Origin: Nymphaea colorata
Taxonomy: Eukaryota > Streptophyta > Magnoliopsida > Nymphaeales > Nymphaeaceae
Reading direction: 5' to 3'
DNA: 64,000 nt
NCBI RefSeq assembly: GCF_008831285.2
Contig: NC_045151.1
Coordinates: forward strand, 367,544-431,543
Position numbers and translations under genes: made by a program
In this document: one piece after another, positions 49,838 through 63,142 of the stretch
Numbering within the stretch: position 1 is the first letter of the stretch
Layout of the letters: each line of letters begins with the position of its first letter
Notes under the pieces: generated by a model
Database searches by the model: none
What the model was told of the DNA's origin: nothing
Seen by the model: only the letters and a program-made list of their open reading frames with translations

Positions 49838-52800
49838 TTATCTTGGAGTAACTTCAGTATCTGTAATCCCATTCACTGAAGAAGTCTGTGATCTGCTGAA
49901 CCTATCTTTGGTTCTCTTGTTAGAAAATGCAGGTTCTGTGGGCACCGGAAGTGCCAGAGGTTCACCCTCAAGCATAAGAAGAACAGAAGACATAGTTGGT
50001 CTGCTTTCAGCATCTTCTTGAACACAGAGCAAGCCTATATGCAGATATTTTAATGGATCACGTGCTGGGCATGTGTCTTTTAACAATGGGTCCACGAATT
50101 CCAGTCCCATCCCTTGGCTCCACAAACTCCAAGCCTGTGTCCCAGTTTCATTTATTCAATGCATGAAATGTTAGCTCTGGCTTTGATCAAGTAGGATGAC
50201 TGAGAAAGGAAATTTCACCGCCCATTTGTTCAAAGAAAATTTGATAAAGTTATCCTATGCTAATTCTGGATCAAATAAGATTAAGTTTGAGAAAGCCAAA
50301 CAGAGGTTTGTTGAAGAATGAAACACATCACAGGGGCAGAATATAGAACCCTTTGCAATTCCATCATCTTGTGGGGTTGCCGTATAAAATCTGGATGCTG
50401 AAATCTTTTGCTTCGAAAAGATTGTCTTGATTTTAAAGGAAAGGTGCATATATGCTAACTAGAAGTTAAATATTGCAACATTCCAGGAATAAAGCGGGAG
50501 ATATGTAGCAAGAAACCAATGAGACTTACGTATCCAACCAGACTACGATTTTCTTGATGGGATTGATTAAACTCTCTGGTGAGTTGGCCGCTGATGATTT
50601 CCAAGAGTAAGACGCCAAAGCTGTAGACATCTGATTTAATGGAGAAGAGTCCATCCATAGCATATTCTGGAGCCATGTACCCGCTGTTTCAGGAACACAA
50701 AAAAATCATAATGATACAAGTGTTGGCTAGCAGTGAAGTGCACTAAATTGAAGTAGAATCGAATCGATGAGTTGCAAAGAAACATTGCTTGACAAAAAAT
50801 GGGCACGGCCTGATCTCACTAGGAAAAGTCTCCCACTTAATCTGAGAATATCCACTAAAATACAATCTAATTTAAGTTCATCTGTAAATGAGCGAGCAAA
50901 GTGAGCAATATTAAGAACTCTGATTCGAATGTATATTAAGAACTCATCATTAATTTGCAGATGAACTTAAAAATAATTCCTCTCTCCTTTTCTGGGGGAC
51001 AGCACAACGCATTAGAGCTCCCTCCGGAAAAGATGGAGAGTTTAATCTTATGGTGCCACAAACTTGAGGAAAATAAATAACGTCGCTCCCCCTTTCTGAG
51101 GGACGACAGAATACATAAGAATTCACTTAAACAAAGATTTCTGAAGCAAATTCCAACTCAAAGCAATTAGAAGAGCTAGCGTTTTGAATTAAGTACCGCC
51201 CTCAAATTCTGAAAGAGAAACTTCCAAATGATAAAAGAAGTCCTTATACTTACTATGTTCCAACAATTATTTTGGTGTTGACTTGAGTCTGACTGCCACT
51301 GAAGATCCTCGCCATCCCAAAATCTGAAATTTTGGGGTTCATCAGCTCATCCAGTAAAACGTTTGCTGCTTTAAGATCCCGGTGGATGATGCTGAGCCGG
51401 GAATCATGATGAAGATAAACCATGCCCCTGGCAGTTCCCCCCATAATATTGAGTCTCGTTTCCCAATCCAACGTAGCTCGTTTTTGTGGATCTGAACGTC
51501 ACCATAATAAACTTAGACAACCTCTAGAGAGAGAGAGAGAGAGAGAGAGATTCTGGTTCCGCCCATATTAACACATATGCATGCTTAGACATGAAGTCAT
51601 GCATGCATATGCACCTTCACCTGCCTGAGGGCTGAGGGAGAGAGAGTATGTCTTGATGTGCATGTAAACAGGTAAAATGGTATCATATGAAGAGCAACGA
51701 AGGGTACCACTTAGAAAAGTATCGACACTTTTGTTGGGTAGATACTCGTAAATGAGCAGCATTTCTTCCTTTTCTAGGCAGCAGCCCAAAAGCCTAACCA
51801 AGTTCTTGTGTTGAAGATTTCCTATCAATTTGACCTCATTCTTAAACTCCCTTACACCTTGTGCAGAATACTGAGAAAGCCTTTTCACTGCTATTTCTTG
51901 CCCACTGGGGAGAATGCCCTGGTAAGAAAAAAGCTCAAGTGTCTCAAGCATGCACGTCTATATGTCGAATTTGGACGCAATATTCAACTAAACTGTTCAA
52001 AAACAAATTGGATACAAAAAAAAAAAAATAATCAGACTTGGATTTAAAGAATGACATCCAATCAGATTCGGTTTCATTATACATAAATATCCAATCAGAT
52101 TCAAATTAGTTTTAAATAAATATCCTACATCCAATATCCTTACATTTTGCAAGTTAGCTAGATTTGTTTCAAAATTCGGATTTGTGAATTCAAATTTTGG
52201 ATTTAGATTGTGAAAGGATTTCAAATTTGGATGCATGACAATCTTCTGTTCGTATTGGAATCTGAATGTTTGAAGACCCAAAAAAAAAAAAGAAAAAGAA
52301 TATAGTTAAAAGCACATCTAATTCCTATTGGACCAGTGCACATCTCCATTTGGACCTATTGCACATTTGGTTCAGTAATAGATGTAATAATGAAAGCTTC
52401 AACTGAACATGATTTTGCTAATAAAAGGAGGCGAAAAACCATATGCATTTGAAAAGAACAAAAGGAAGATGGCACCGTCTGATTAAATACCTTGTAGACA
52501 GGACCAAATCCGCCTTGGCCAAGTTTGTTGGACTCGGAAAAGTTATCCGTGGCTGTTTGTACCGTTCTAAGTCTTACCATTGCCACTTCGTGGTTTGTCC
52601 CATTCTGGTTGGGGCCGTTAATGTCAAGCAAGGATGTCTCCCTTTCATATCTCACTTTCTCTATATATTAATCGTGCAAAGAATAAATTGTGTCATCTAA
52701 ATAAACATTTAGAACACCAATACATATAACCAAAAAACATAAAGGAAAGAGTTGGTGAGAGATAGGAAAAAGTAGAAATTGATTGAGAAAGAAAAATCAA

Positions 52801-53973
52801 TCCCAAACGTCAAATTGTTAGGATTTGAGCAATGATCAAATTGTTAAGACTTACAAAGTAAGAATGTAGTTATTTTTATGTAATGAATATGTAAGGTGGT
52901 ATACGAAGAAATTCAAACAAAAATTGTTGATGAAATGTTGGAAAAACTGCTTTCATTTAATAATATGCTTTTTTGTGTGGAAATTACACAATGGTAGAAA
53001 GGATACGGAGAAAGGAATCACAAGGCACGCTGGTGAGCAGACATGGAATGGATGCAAGGAATCACAAGGGAGTTTTGGACGTCGGTTTTTAATTTTTGCT
53101 GCTCAGATTAGTGGCAGGAAAATGTTTGATGTTGATTAAAGATGAAGTTTGGAGAGATGGAGGAATTCATCTATAGTAAATTTTACTCCAACGCTGGTGG
53201 CCACGAGACAAGTAAGCGAGCAGCAGACCTTGGGATATCAAACATGTGGTCTCGTCCATCTTTTGTACCACCGAATGGGGATCCTTTACCTTTGAAATAA
53301 GGCTGGACAATTGGCCCGGCTGCTGGTATAATTTTTTATTATTAATTTTTATATATTAATATAATATTTTATAGTAATTAATTATAATTATATATTATTT
53401 TATATTAAAAATATAGTTTTTAATTTAATCAAGCTGGGTCCGAGCTGAGTTTGGGCTCGGGTTGTGATGGTCGGCGGGGGCTGGTTCCAGGTTTCAGGTG
53501 TCAGGTCAACCCGCTTAGTTTCAAGAAGGATTAAAAACTAAGTTTTTATTGTATATATTCTGGCTTTTTTTTCTTTTTGAAATAAATGAGTGGGGGCCTA
53601 TTCCCCACACCTCTTAATAAGAGGTTGAAACTTTCAAAATTATGGGTCAAATTTTAGCATTTTCTTATTTTTTAAAAAATAAGAAATTATTAATTACTGA
53701 CATATGTGGTCGCTTTCTTCATTCATTGGTGTGGTAACTTTGACTTTTCAGAGTTGCCTACTGATCTAACTGTTACTGTTCTATCTAAGATGATAGATTG
53801 TTAAGAAAAAAAATAAAAAGTTAATGAGCATTTTTGTCATGTAATGGGTAATATTATTTTATGCATTTTTTTTTGTTTTTCTCTCCATCATTCATATACT
53901 TTAAATAGATAGATCTTGATTAAATGTCAAAGTAACTTTTAGATACCTAAAATTACCGTTCAATCATTCATTC

Positions 53974-54013
<40 letters not shown>

Positions 54014-55131
54014 ACAAATTCTCTTGTTACGGTAGTAGTACAAATTAAAAGACAAACAGCAGGTTGTTTAATTTACCCATGTGAGATTTCCTTGCTCGAA
54101 GGAAGCATAGGATACAAGCGACCAGTAGCACACCTCCAATGGGGACAATCATCGCAAGTATCTTCCAAAAGCCTATTCCACCCTTCCCTGCATTATTACG
54201 ATCGTAAAATAAAGGTTTCATCATTTGAAATTACTCCCATGAAGTCAAGATTATTGTTTATCAAGAATCACACTACACAGTGAAAAGAGGACGGTTAGGA
54301 GTCAGCACTCGAAGTATTACCCAGGGGTGAAGCAGGTAATGGTAATGGCGCAGGAGAGGCGGACCAGTTAGTTACCGGCGGCGTCAGCGTTGTTGCCGTT
54401 GAAAAATTCCCGAAGAAAGGGTAGATCTCATACCTTACAACACAACTTCCGGACAAAATTCTAGCACCCACGCGATCAGTGCAGCAACGTATGCCATCTA
54501 TGGAATTGTTCAAACACGAGCGACAGGATGCCGGGGACAGGTCTCCTGTGCACTCTACTAGCCCGTAGACCGTCAGGCTGTTTGCGTAGGGAGCGGCACC
54601 GGTGACGTACAACGGCGAAGACCCGCCGGTGGTAGCCGACGCGGTGAGGTTTCTGAGGAAGGACAGCAGAAACGGCTCGAACCGTGAGGGGCTAGAGATG
54701 GCGTTGGGGTTCTCCATTTCCTCTTGGATTTTGTCTGCTACCCCAAAGAAATTGTAAAACGAGTAGCGGATGAAGCAATCGTCACGCCAGAACATGGCAA
54801 CTTTGGAGTTGGTGCACACTTGGCGGAGCTGAGAAGCCGAAGACACTGCACAACTGCGGCATTCTTCGGCAGAGACATCTCTGTGACACTGCACCAGGCC
54901 GTATACTCTGTCCGGGTTGCTGCCCACCGTGGTATTGTAAAAGAACCCAGGAAGGGAAGTAACTTTGTCTACGAGCGAGGCCAAGAGGTCGTCGAGGTTT
55001 CGCCGGAAGATGCTGTTGGCGGTGTAGGTTAGCTGAGGGCTGGGGCACTTGTAGCTCTGCGCATCGGCAGCGTGGAAGCTGCTGAGAAGGAGGAGAAATA
55101 TAAGGAACTTGATGTCCGCAGTGACAAACAT
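49838..55131 (-). CDS. Cysteine-rich receptor-like kinase (DUF26 RLK), 663 aa
   Basis: A plasma-membrane receptor kinase of the kind used in plant stress and immune signalling; the ligand is unknown. Seven exons on the minus strand: 54321-55131, 54077-54187, 52491-52660, 51708-51918, 51254-51491, 50530-50683 and 49838-50134. All are GT-AG and in phase, 1992 nt. ATG 55131 is chosen because it opens a classic signal peptide ([17 protein letters not shown]). Exon 1 holds two DUF26/Gnk2 domains with C-X8-C-X2-C motifs ([13 protein letters not shown] and [13 protein letters not shown]) and several N-glycosylation sites. Exon 2 encodes the membrane span ([20 protein letters not shown]). The kinase has [24 protein letters not shown] (an RD kinase), DFGMARIF and APEYAMDG, all intact. 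The serine-rich tail ends in TEVTPR. The seven-exon layout is usual for this family. Confidence 0.95.
51522..51549. repeat. (GA)n microsatellite in a receptor kinase intron
   Basis: About 14 GA units, reading (CT)n in the transcript. It sits about 30 bases before the acceptor of the exon starting at 51491, so it may extend the polypyrimidine tract. Confidence 0.95.
53302..53520. repeat. GC-capped, AT-cored repeat-like block
   Basis: This has the same architecture as 25305-25601: GC-rich ends (caattggcccggctgctgg at the left, gagtttgggctcgggtt at the right) around a nearly pure A/T core. No target duplication was found. It lies in intron 2 of the receptor kinase gene. Confidence 0.4.
53975..54008. 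repeat. (TA)n microsatellite
   Basis: About 17 TA units in intron 2 of the receptor kinase gene, close to the donor of the transmembrane exon. Confidence 0.95.
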
Positions 55132-56303
55132 CTCGTAGGTGACGACGGCTGCAGTCTTCCTGGTCTTGGAAGCCAAAGAGTTTGTGCACCGATCAGAGGG
55201 TAACTGGTCTTGTTAGCTAAGAGAAGGGAAATCGTTGAAGTTACTGCTGCAATCAACTCTGCCTTGTATAATGTGTGAGTTGCTACCGATTGGAGTCATT
55301 ATTTTTCCCAACCTTCCATAACACGGCGAGTTAGTACGTTGACTCTGTATTTGGGGACCAGCTCGGAGTCTTTTGATGAATCCGTTCTTTCTCTCTTCTA
55401 CTCTTTTTGTCTTGAGTCTTTTTTTTGATTTTTTCATTCGAAGATAATCCACAAATTGATTGATTGGTACCTCACCCTTTTTTCAATAAGATACAGGATC
55501 GGTCATACTACACTACGTAGGTCCATCTTATTTCTTTTGGCGTCTTTTGAGTTTTGACCCAAATATACACTAAAGGAAAAAGAGAGAGTTTGGGATATTT
55601 CTGAAGTTTTTTTATGAAAAAATATCTACTTTACACTTTTTAACTTTTCATAATCCATTTTTATCTTTTTAAAATGTTTTTTTTTTTAACTTTTACTAGG
55701 GTATTTTGATCATTATATATACCTATGCATAATTTGTCGTGCAGGTATAACTCATTTCACTTTAAAAAAATAAGTGTTATGTACATAAACCTATAAACCT
55801 AGAATGTCAGCATGTGCATATCACTAGTTCTATGCTCCACCCAACCATTCAGGTTAAGGTTCGGGGTTGCCCCTTCCTTGCAAGTATGTAAGTGCTGCAT
55901 GATAACAAGCCAAACTTCGCCGCCTCAGCATCAAAAGTGCTGGCACGATTTGGCCAGATATAAAGGGTGGAGACCTGCAACCCCACGTAAAAAAATAAAA
56001 ATAAAAATTTATACGTAAAATTAAAAATATGCAACTTGTTCTATATAAAAATTTTAAAAAATATATATTTTGGCTCAAAATTTAAAAACTTTAATTCGGC
56101 CCGACCCTTCTCATTCTCATGAAAAATTTCATGGTCTATGAAATGGATAAGATCGGCCCCTCGACAGAAACCCCAGCTGCCGCCATTGAAATGTTGCCAT
56201 TTGAAGTCTGATTGCCTGTTTTCATCTAGAAGTTGCACCCATTCATTCAACTCAAGACCCAAGTGCAAACCCTTTTTTTGTTGAGGAAAAATCCACTGTA
56301 AAT

Positions 56304-57302
56304 CTATGACGTTAAAAGGAAGAGCAAGTTACTATTTCGATCTTGTGTGCACGCATGGGCTTCTTCTTCTGGCTATTGCGAGTTATGGCCGGTTGTCGTA
56401 TGAAATAGAATGACTATTATGCTGGACTTGTTCTGATACAAGGCCGAAGCTGGAAGACTCCCATGCTGGGCATGGTGACCTCCTGGATTTTGACATGAGC
56501 TTGATCCATTCTCAATAGTAAAGGCATTTTTGATGCCTTGAAGAATTTTCGCTTCGTGTTGAAATTTACTCAAACCACGCGAGTGGTTATCAAACATGAG
56601 AGATCAAGTTGCTACCCGGGTGAATTGCGCAATAGTGTGGTCATTCAACTGGTGGAGCTCAGGGTGTTAGTATTTATAGTGGGAAGAGCGAAGATTGATG
56701 AGCCGACATCATAGAGAACATTTCATAAGGAGAACATTGTGTGTGTAGAATACATGTTCTTATAGGTGGTTCCGCTCCTAGAATGCAGAGCTGCTTCGAC
56801 ACCTCCTGGTTCTGTGGTACACCCTTCAACTTTAAAATACATGTTCTTAATGTTCTTAGAATAGATGATTCTATAACACCATATTCTTGTCCAATGAAAC
56901 ACGGTAAAAATTGTGAATGTTGTTTATAAATCCAATAACCAAATGTTAGATATACTTGCACCATATTTGCTAAAACAAAAAATGGAGTTCTTTGAATATG
57001 TATTCCAATAACATTACGCTCTTCTTATCAAAAACCCTCCTAAGGTTGTTCAAGGGGCAGCTTGACCATTACTCACAGTCATCTCTTTAAACTGGTTGTC
57101 GAAGGTCTTTTTTTTTTTTGGGGTTTTGGAGGGTTATGAAAGCACATCAAGTCATCTGCTTATATCTGTTTTATACATTTTTCTTTTTGGGCTTTTGGTT
57201 GGCTTTGCAGGAGTCCAACAATAAGCTGTGAAAATTTCTTCAAGGAAAAACCACCTTAAGAATCTTTTGGGGTCTTCAAACACCCTTTTTAGATAGTTCT
57301 GG
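56304..57302 (+). repeat. Diverged dispersed repeat, copy 2 (about 1 kb)
   Basis: A direct-orientation partner of 45980-46674, about 10.3 kb away on the other side of the receptor kinase gene. It retains internal segments (near 56590-56740 and 57100-57170) absent from copy 1. There is no recognisable coding capacity. Confidence 0.8.
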
Positions 57303-58501
57303 CTGAATTGTGGTGGTTTTCAATTTCGGGCTTAATGTAGGGTTGAAAGTGGTCCAAATATGCTTTGAAGATTTTATCAATTTCTAGAGAACCAGTCCAA
57401 TAAATGGACTTCTAACTTACACATTCGCTGCTGGGAAACAACCCATTTGCAACCTAATTCATTCTGAGGATGTTGAATTCCCCAAGCCAGTATTCTCCAA
57501 CTTCACCTAAACAGGAGATTTTGTAGTGATACTTGGCTGTCCTGAGGACACTAATTCTGTGGCGCTACGTGCCTGTTCTTATGACATCGTGTGCATTTTG
57601 GATCTGCCCATGATGGGCAGGAGTCCAGACCCATTTAAGGAAAGACGAGTGGTTACAGTAAGTAATCGCCTTCATCCCACTCTAGGAACATGAACATACA
57701 AAAAGGAGCATGAAGAGACAAAAGAAAAGGGAAAGGGAGACGGAAAGAAGGGACCGAGATTGTCTACTGTGTTTTTCTCTTATGTACACTTCTCTAAATG
57801 AAAATTGGACTCTGGAAATCTGTTTCCCTGTTGAACCCTTGGATATGCAATCGATCTTGCAAATCCAATGGCGATAAATATCCATTCCTTTTCCTTCACA
57901 TTGTTTATTACATATTAATGCGCATCATAACTGAAAGATATTTATTGACAAATAAATAGAATCATTACATTATGGAGGGGTACTGACTGGACAAACCTAT
58001 CAACAGCATAAGAACTAAAATTCCAAGAAATTCCAATACAAAGAATCGAAAATCCATATCGTATCACCAGGCCTTAAGGTGAAAATCAAGAACTTGATGA
58101 AGTAACTCAATTAATACTCACAATTACATACATGTACATGTTGCCTCCAAACTTGAAACTTTCATCACGTTCAGCATGGAAGGAAAACTGCATCTCTAAT
58201 GCTGATGAATTTAGTAAGCCTCCTATGTACAATGCCTGGAGACCATCACGCTTGGAAGATTTGCTGAGTGGGGGAACATGCTCGGCACCGTACAAGGTGA
58301 TTTGATTAACAAGGGATTTACATGAAATCAGAAAATTACAAACACACAGAGGCCGTAGATTGACAACCACCAACCATTACAAGCCCCTTCAAGCAGAGAA
58401 TCCCACGAGTTAAAATATAAGAAATTTTAGCGTCCTTTTCTGGTAATGTCTTATTTATGCAGACCCTGCATTCACAGGCAACAAACTGTTAGAGGTTTGC
58501 A

Positions 58502-58735
58502 AGGTATAGGACCAATCAGGGTCAGGAACTGCACACATGTTTTCTACCATGTTGTTTATTTTTTTTACGAGCTCCATGCTTAACCATCTTGGGATCGTAA
58601 TCAGAGAGACAGTCACAAGATATAGACCATTTAGGATCCGGACAACTGCATGCATGCATCCTATCAGACCAAGTTGGTTATTTTCTATGTGCTCCATTTT
58701 TAACCACATCCGAATGGTAATCCAATTAAACAATC
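58502..58735. repeat. Imperfect tandem duplication, period about 117 bp
   Basis: Two related units start at aggtataggaccaatcaggg (58502) and agatatagaccatttaggat (58619). Both continue through ggttattttctatg-like and gctccat..taaccatc-like stretches. The copies are clearly diverged. Confidence 0.7.
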
Positions 58736-59374
58736 CAAGCAAATTGAAGCAGATTCTGATGACTGAACTCACTGTGGTGCAGATGAATGGAAGAGTCGAG
58801 AATAGGATATAAATGCTAAAACCCATGAGGAAAAAGAATGGGTCGATCAAAGTGATAATGATCAAATACTAAAAGCCTGAGCTTTCATCTGTTGTAGAAA
58901 AAGCATACCAGCAGGGCCAGCATGGGAATATACCATGTTCAATTCCAAAGTGGTTGATTATCTATGAGCCTGATGGAGCAGAAGCATGGAGAAACCTTTG
59001 TCTGGAGGTCAGCAGTAGAAACCAATGTGTGCCAGAATAGGAGGCAGTAACTTTTTAATTCAGAATTATCTGATTTGAATCTGTACGGCCTAGCTCTCCG
59101 GCTAACTTTAGCACTATTTGATTTGGGAACCAGGTCTGATTAGACAGGTAACCTAAAGAGTAAGTAGCTCGTGGAGGAAAAATACATGGTTGACAAATAT
59201 GGTGCGAGAGATGACCTGGGGAGTCAAAAGACCTAAATGACAGCAGCGGTTCAAGATCCCACTTAGTTATGGTTATTGAGATCAGAAATTAATCCAGTAC
59301 AGATCCACCTCATACTCGTTTATTGGAAAGTTGGATGTCATAAATGAGTTCATTAAATAAACAAAAGAACTTAC

Positions 59375-62300
59375 TTCAAGAATTAGCTTCTGACTGAAGT
59401 CTGAATTAAACCCAAATTCTCCAAGAAATGGATTTTCATCAAGCTCAGCATCCGTTACTGAAAGGGCCCGCTGAAGCTTCTTGTGACAGAAAACTTCAAC
59501 GTCAGCTATGAAAGTGGCCACAATAGGGCGATGATCTGAAAGCTTCTTTTCAATTCTCCTATAACTTATTTGCTGGAGTCCCTTTCCAAATGCAAGAACA
59601 CGGTCACACCTGAATGGACACATATGAAGAATGTACAGAATCATGTCATTAGGTAAAAGTGCACGGTAGGAGTTTCTCAAGACAGAACTCACCATGCTGG
59701 TGTGCGCCTTCCAGATTTTGGCTCCTCGGGTGCATAATTTTCAGAATCAAGCTCATATTTGTATGTTGGTGGAAAATCTAGGCAACCCTCTTTCCACCCA
59801 TCAAAAGCACAACCTTTTCGCAGCTCCTTTATCAACTGCCATAATGTGGTGAACATTAGTCATCATTTAAGTTCCACCTTATTGCACATATATCTAAATT
59901 AACCGAGCAATATCCATATGTTGGACTTCGCTCACTTGGACTTGGCACACAGTTGTTTTAGAAGTTGACTTGCTGGACTAACTAAGAATCAAAGGTACGG
60001 AGCAACTGAACAGCCATAACTAATAACCATAGGAAAAGACGGTTGATGGAAAATAGTAACCAGATTTGCTGGAAGCAATGGGTTCTCATCATCAAATTAC
60101 AAGAGCAGGCAAGGTTACATAAGGAACTCTGTGCCAAGAAAAATTAAAAGGCCACCAAGTCAAGCAACTATTTTCTTCAAAGATAATAATACCCGAGTGA
60201 AATCAGCAAGTGCACAGATAGATACCTCATGACTAACAAAAGATGGTTGACTACAAGGTTTAAGGAAGAAGGATGTAACAAAAAAGCAATGGCCTTGAGG
60301 TTAACATACCTGGTCACTCTCAGCCAACATGGACCATTCCTTCTGGGAGATGAGTTCTCTGGTCCTCTCATAAGATAAATTGATTCGATAATTTAAATCA
60401 CCAAACCAAATAATCCTTCTGCAGAAGCAAAAAAGCACTAAGTGTGGTTTCACAATAAAAAAGTATATAAAAAGAATGGCTCTCGTCACAAAAACAAACT
60501 GGGAAAGGGCGGTTGCTTATAAATATTGGCTCGACAATAGGGTGACATGGGCAAATGATGACACTTAATGAACATCATCAAACAAAGGAAACTATGACCA
60601 CTAGAATCCTGATTTTATTGCTGATGCATCAGGGCTTCTCGCATATGGTACAGCATATTACGAATCTCCAAAGGCAATTTACACACCATGATACAGACAA
60701 GATCTAACTCCTAGATTTCACATGGCAACATCATGACTCTATGAGCTAACAAAATAAAAAACCTTGGATTACATTTTAAAAAGTCTTTGCACTTACTCAT
60801 GGTCAAAGATAGTTTTGGGAAGATCAATACTCCCAAGGTTGAATCGTGTTCTCCGGATGATTTCTTTCACATCAGCATTTCGCTTAAGTTCATCTCCATC
60901 CTTCTCACCAGATGTAAGATGAGAACAGATGAAGCAAAATAGAGTTTGATAGATAGACATGCTGACTGATACTGACCCCTGGAGAAGAATGAAAAGGTGA
61001 TGACAGAAAATCCCTCAATATGACATACATTGGAAAATATAAAATATAATTTTAAACATGGATTAAAAAATTATAAGAACAAAAAGAATTCCTCTAACTT
61101 GGTTATCTGATACCAGAAAACCATATGTTCTATTTCAGTTTATTCCCTAACTACATTTTATGAGCAGAACACTCACCTTGTTGCCGATGTAACCCATAAT
61201 GCCAACTCCAACAATGGAAACGTTCAAATTGTGGATGAACCTCCGAAGTTTTCTATGTACCCAAACTGACAGAAAAATTCCAACCATTTGCTTGCTGACA
61301 ATCCTCACGTATGTGGGCCTTCTGCTTCTGTATCTAAAAGATTCCAGTCTAGTTACTGGAGCTGGTTCTTCCTTTTCTATGCTGCTACGTGGTCCAAGTG
61401 AAGACAGACTCAAAGATTTTGGAGTTTTAAAGGAATTATATGCCCTGATAGAACTCTGTCTTTCAAAATCATGTACATCTAACAAGTCCAGAGGTTTCTC
61501 CGGCCAACTCAAACCTACTTTCTCTAAGCCACTATATGTTCTGGTTAATTTGTTCTGTTTTGGAGTATCAGAGGCATCAGATTCTATATTAGCATTATAT
61601 CGGCTCCAACTGAACTGATGTATGCGGTCCAATCTCTTCACTGTAGGTGAATGGGTGCTTTGTGGGTCTGTTCTAGTTTTTGTGGTACAGGCTGGGTCAT
61701 CATCTAACGTAGGTTCATTTGCACATGCCTGATGTTCATCACCATTCACAGAGAAATTCAAAGGATCCCCACACCTGTTTTCAGCTTCATCATGGCTATC
61801 ATCGTCACTTGATATTTCATCATAATTAGAATGAATTTCTTCTGAGGGCTGGAATCTTGATGGTGAAGGAGGATCACTATGACATTTAACCTTTGGTTTC
61901 GTAGTTTGGACCTTGTTTAGTGTTTTGCGAATGAGATGCTCCCATTTTGAAGCAGGACGGGTGTCTTCAGCACCAAGTACGTTTCCAGCATTTAATGGAA
62001 CAATCTCCTGAAGGCTGCAAATGTGAAGCATCTGTCAACTATAAAATGCAAAGTTCGAAGGTATCCCATACTTGCGGCCAAGATGGATTACCTTATCTTT
62101 AAGATCAAGCAATGTAACTAAAATACAGGGAAAAGATTCCAATTGGGTTATCTGATACACTATCATTCTGCAACTCGAGTCTGATTCCTGGGTTGACTAG
62201 CATGGGTCTGTTACTTCACCTACACCTACGCAACCCAGGCTCAAACTTGAGATTGATAAGGTATAATTCAGTTTCTTTGAAAGATGCCACTCATCAAAAT

Positions 62301-63142
62301 ATCATTATGCAAACATTCTGCATCCATGGGCACTGAGATTAAAGAATTACAAACATTCAGCCCAGAGAGAAAAAGAACAAAAAAGATGCAAGTAAATCAT
62401 TTCCTTTATAAAGTTGGAAACAATATGTACTTTTCACAGGAAAATATATATGAAACAACAGCCACCTACATGGAGAGAAAAGGCAAATACTTTAATATGC
62501 CCTGGCATAATGAAATATGTCTCCATGTCAACAGATAGATATAACAGAAGGGAAAGAAACATTCGATCAATCTTGATCTGAATGAAAACGTTTGGGACCT
62601 TCTGAACTTTCCTTGTGTGAGAGTAATGAAAAGTGATTTACTGGTCAATTACATGTATCGTATTAAATTTAAGTCTAAAACTAAAAACAACAACAGGATC
62701 GAATAAGAATCCCTCCTATTTTCTTGTGACCTAGAATTGGAAAGAAGGGCATAGAACGTAGCACAAAAGTCCATTCAAAACATAGTGATATATAATGTAA
62801 AATTACGGACAACCAAGGGAAAGGAAGCAAGGAGATAGATGAATCAAACGAATAAAAGTTTTCATCTCCAAAGCAGCATTGATGAAGGAGTTACCCAAGC
62901 ACATATAAATCAGCTGGTTCATCCATGTCTAGCCATTCATCGATGTCCAAGTCATCTGGTGGCATCTGGCCCCCAACATTCCATGTACTAACACAAACTC
63001 TGGACATAAGAAGATTCGAGCAGTTAGACAATAAACAAGAAACTATGAGCAGGTGAACAATTTATGAAGGAAAAAAAAGTGCCTTAGTTCCTTGGCATCT
63101 ATGTATTGCACGCGAAGTGTCTCAGAGTTGCGTCGTCTCATC
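59375..63142 (-). CDS. Type I inositol polyphosphate 5-phosphatase, partial
   Basis: Removes the 5-phosphate from inositol phosphates such as IP3, and possibly phosphoinositides, ending IP3/calcium signals. Exons found on the minus strand: 63083-63142, 62895-62999, 61177-62014, 60797-60978, 60310-60418, 59693-59835 and 59375-59609. All are in phase. Conserved blocks in order are RRNSETLRVQYIDAKEL, VSTWNVGG, LQEIVPLNAGNVLGAEDTRP, a long acidic/serine-rich linker typical of type I enzymes, YVRIVSKQMVGI and SHLTSGEKDGDELKRNADV. The catalytic signatures WFGDLNYRIN and TPAWCDRVLAFGKG are intact, followed by SDHRPIVATF. The intron after the first exon has a GC donor. The N-terminal exon lies upstream or was not recognised. 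After ..SQKLILE a clean GTAAGT donor implies one more short exon; 58862-58888 would add eight residues and a stop. Confidence 0.92.

Larger units (their letters stand above)
55132..59374. other. Region between the receptor kinase 5' end and the 5-phosphatase 3' end
   Basis: The first few hundred bases should hold the receptor kinase leader and promoter. A diverged repeat occupies 56304-57302 and a tandem duplication 58502-58735. A possible last exon of the 5-phosphatase lies at 58862-58888. The rest of 57303-58850 is probably its 3' untranslated or downstream sequence. No other conserved coding exon is recognised. Confidence 0.5.

Noticed and set aside
55132-55176. Extended start for the receptor kinase at 55176
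   Set aside because: That codon is TTG. The first in-frame ATG, at 55131, gives a clean signal peptide.
54782-55189. Open frames overlapping exon 1 of the receptor kinase in other frames
   Set aside because: They are shadows of the GC-richer DUF26 exon, and the conserved cysteine motifs are only in the frame starting at ATG 55131.
61199-61618. Plus-strand 139-codon frame
   Set aside because: It is antisense to the conserved large exon of the 5-phosphatase.
22045-63142. Possible biosynthetic gene cluster (glycosyltransferase, oxidoreductase, receptor kinase, phosphatase)
   Set aside because: The genes belong to conserved single-locus housekeeping or signalling families with mixed orientations. 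No terpene synthase, P450 or other scaffold enzyme is present.
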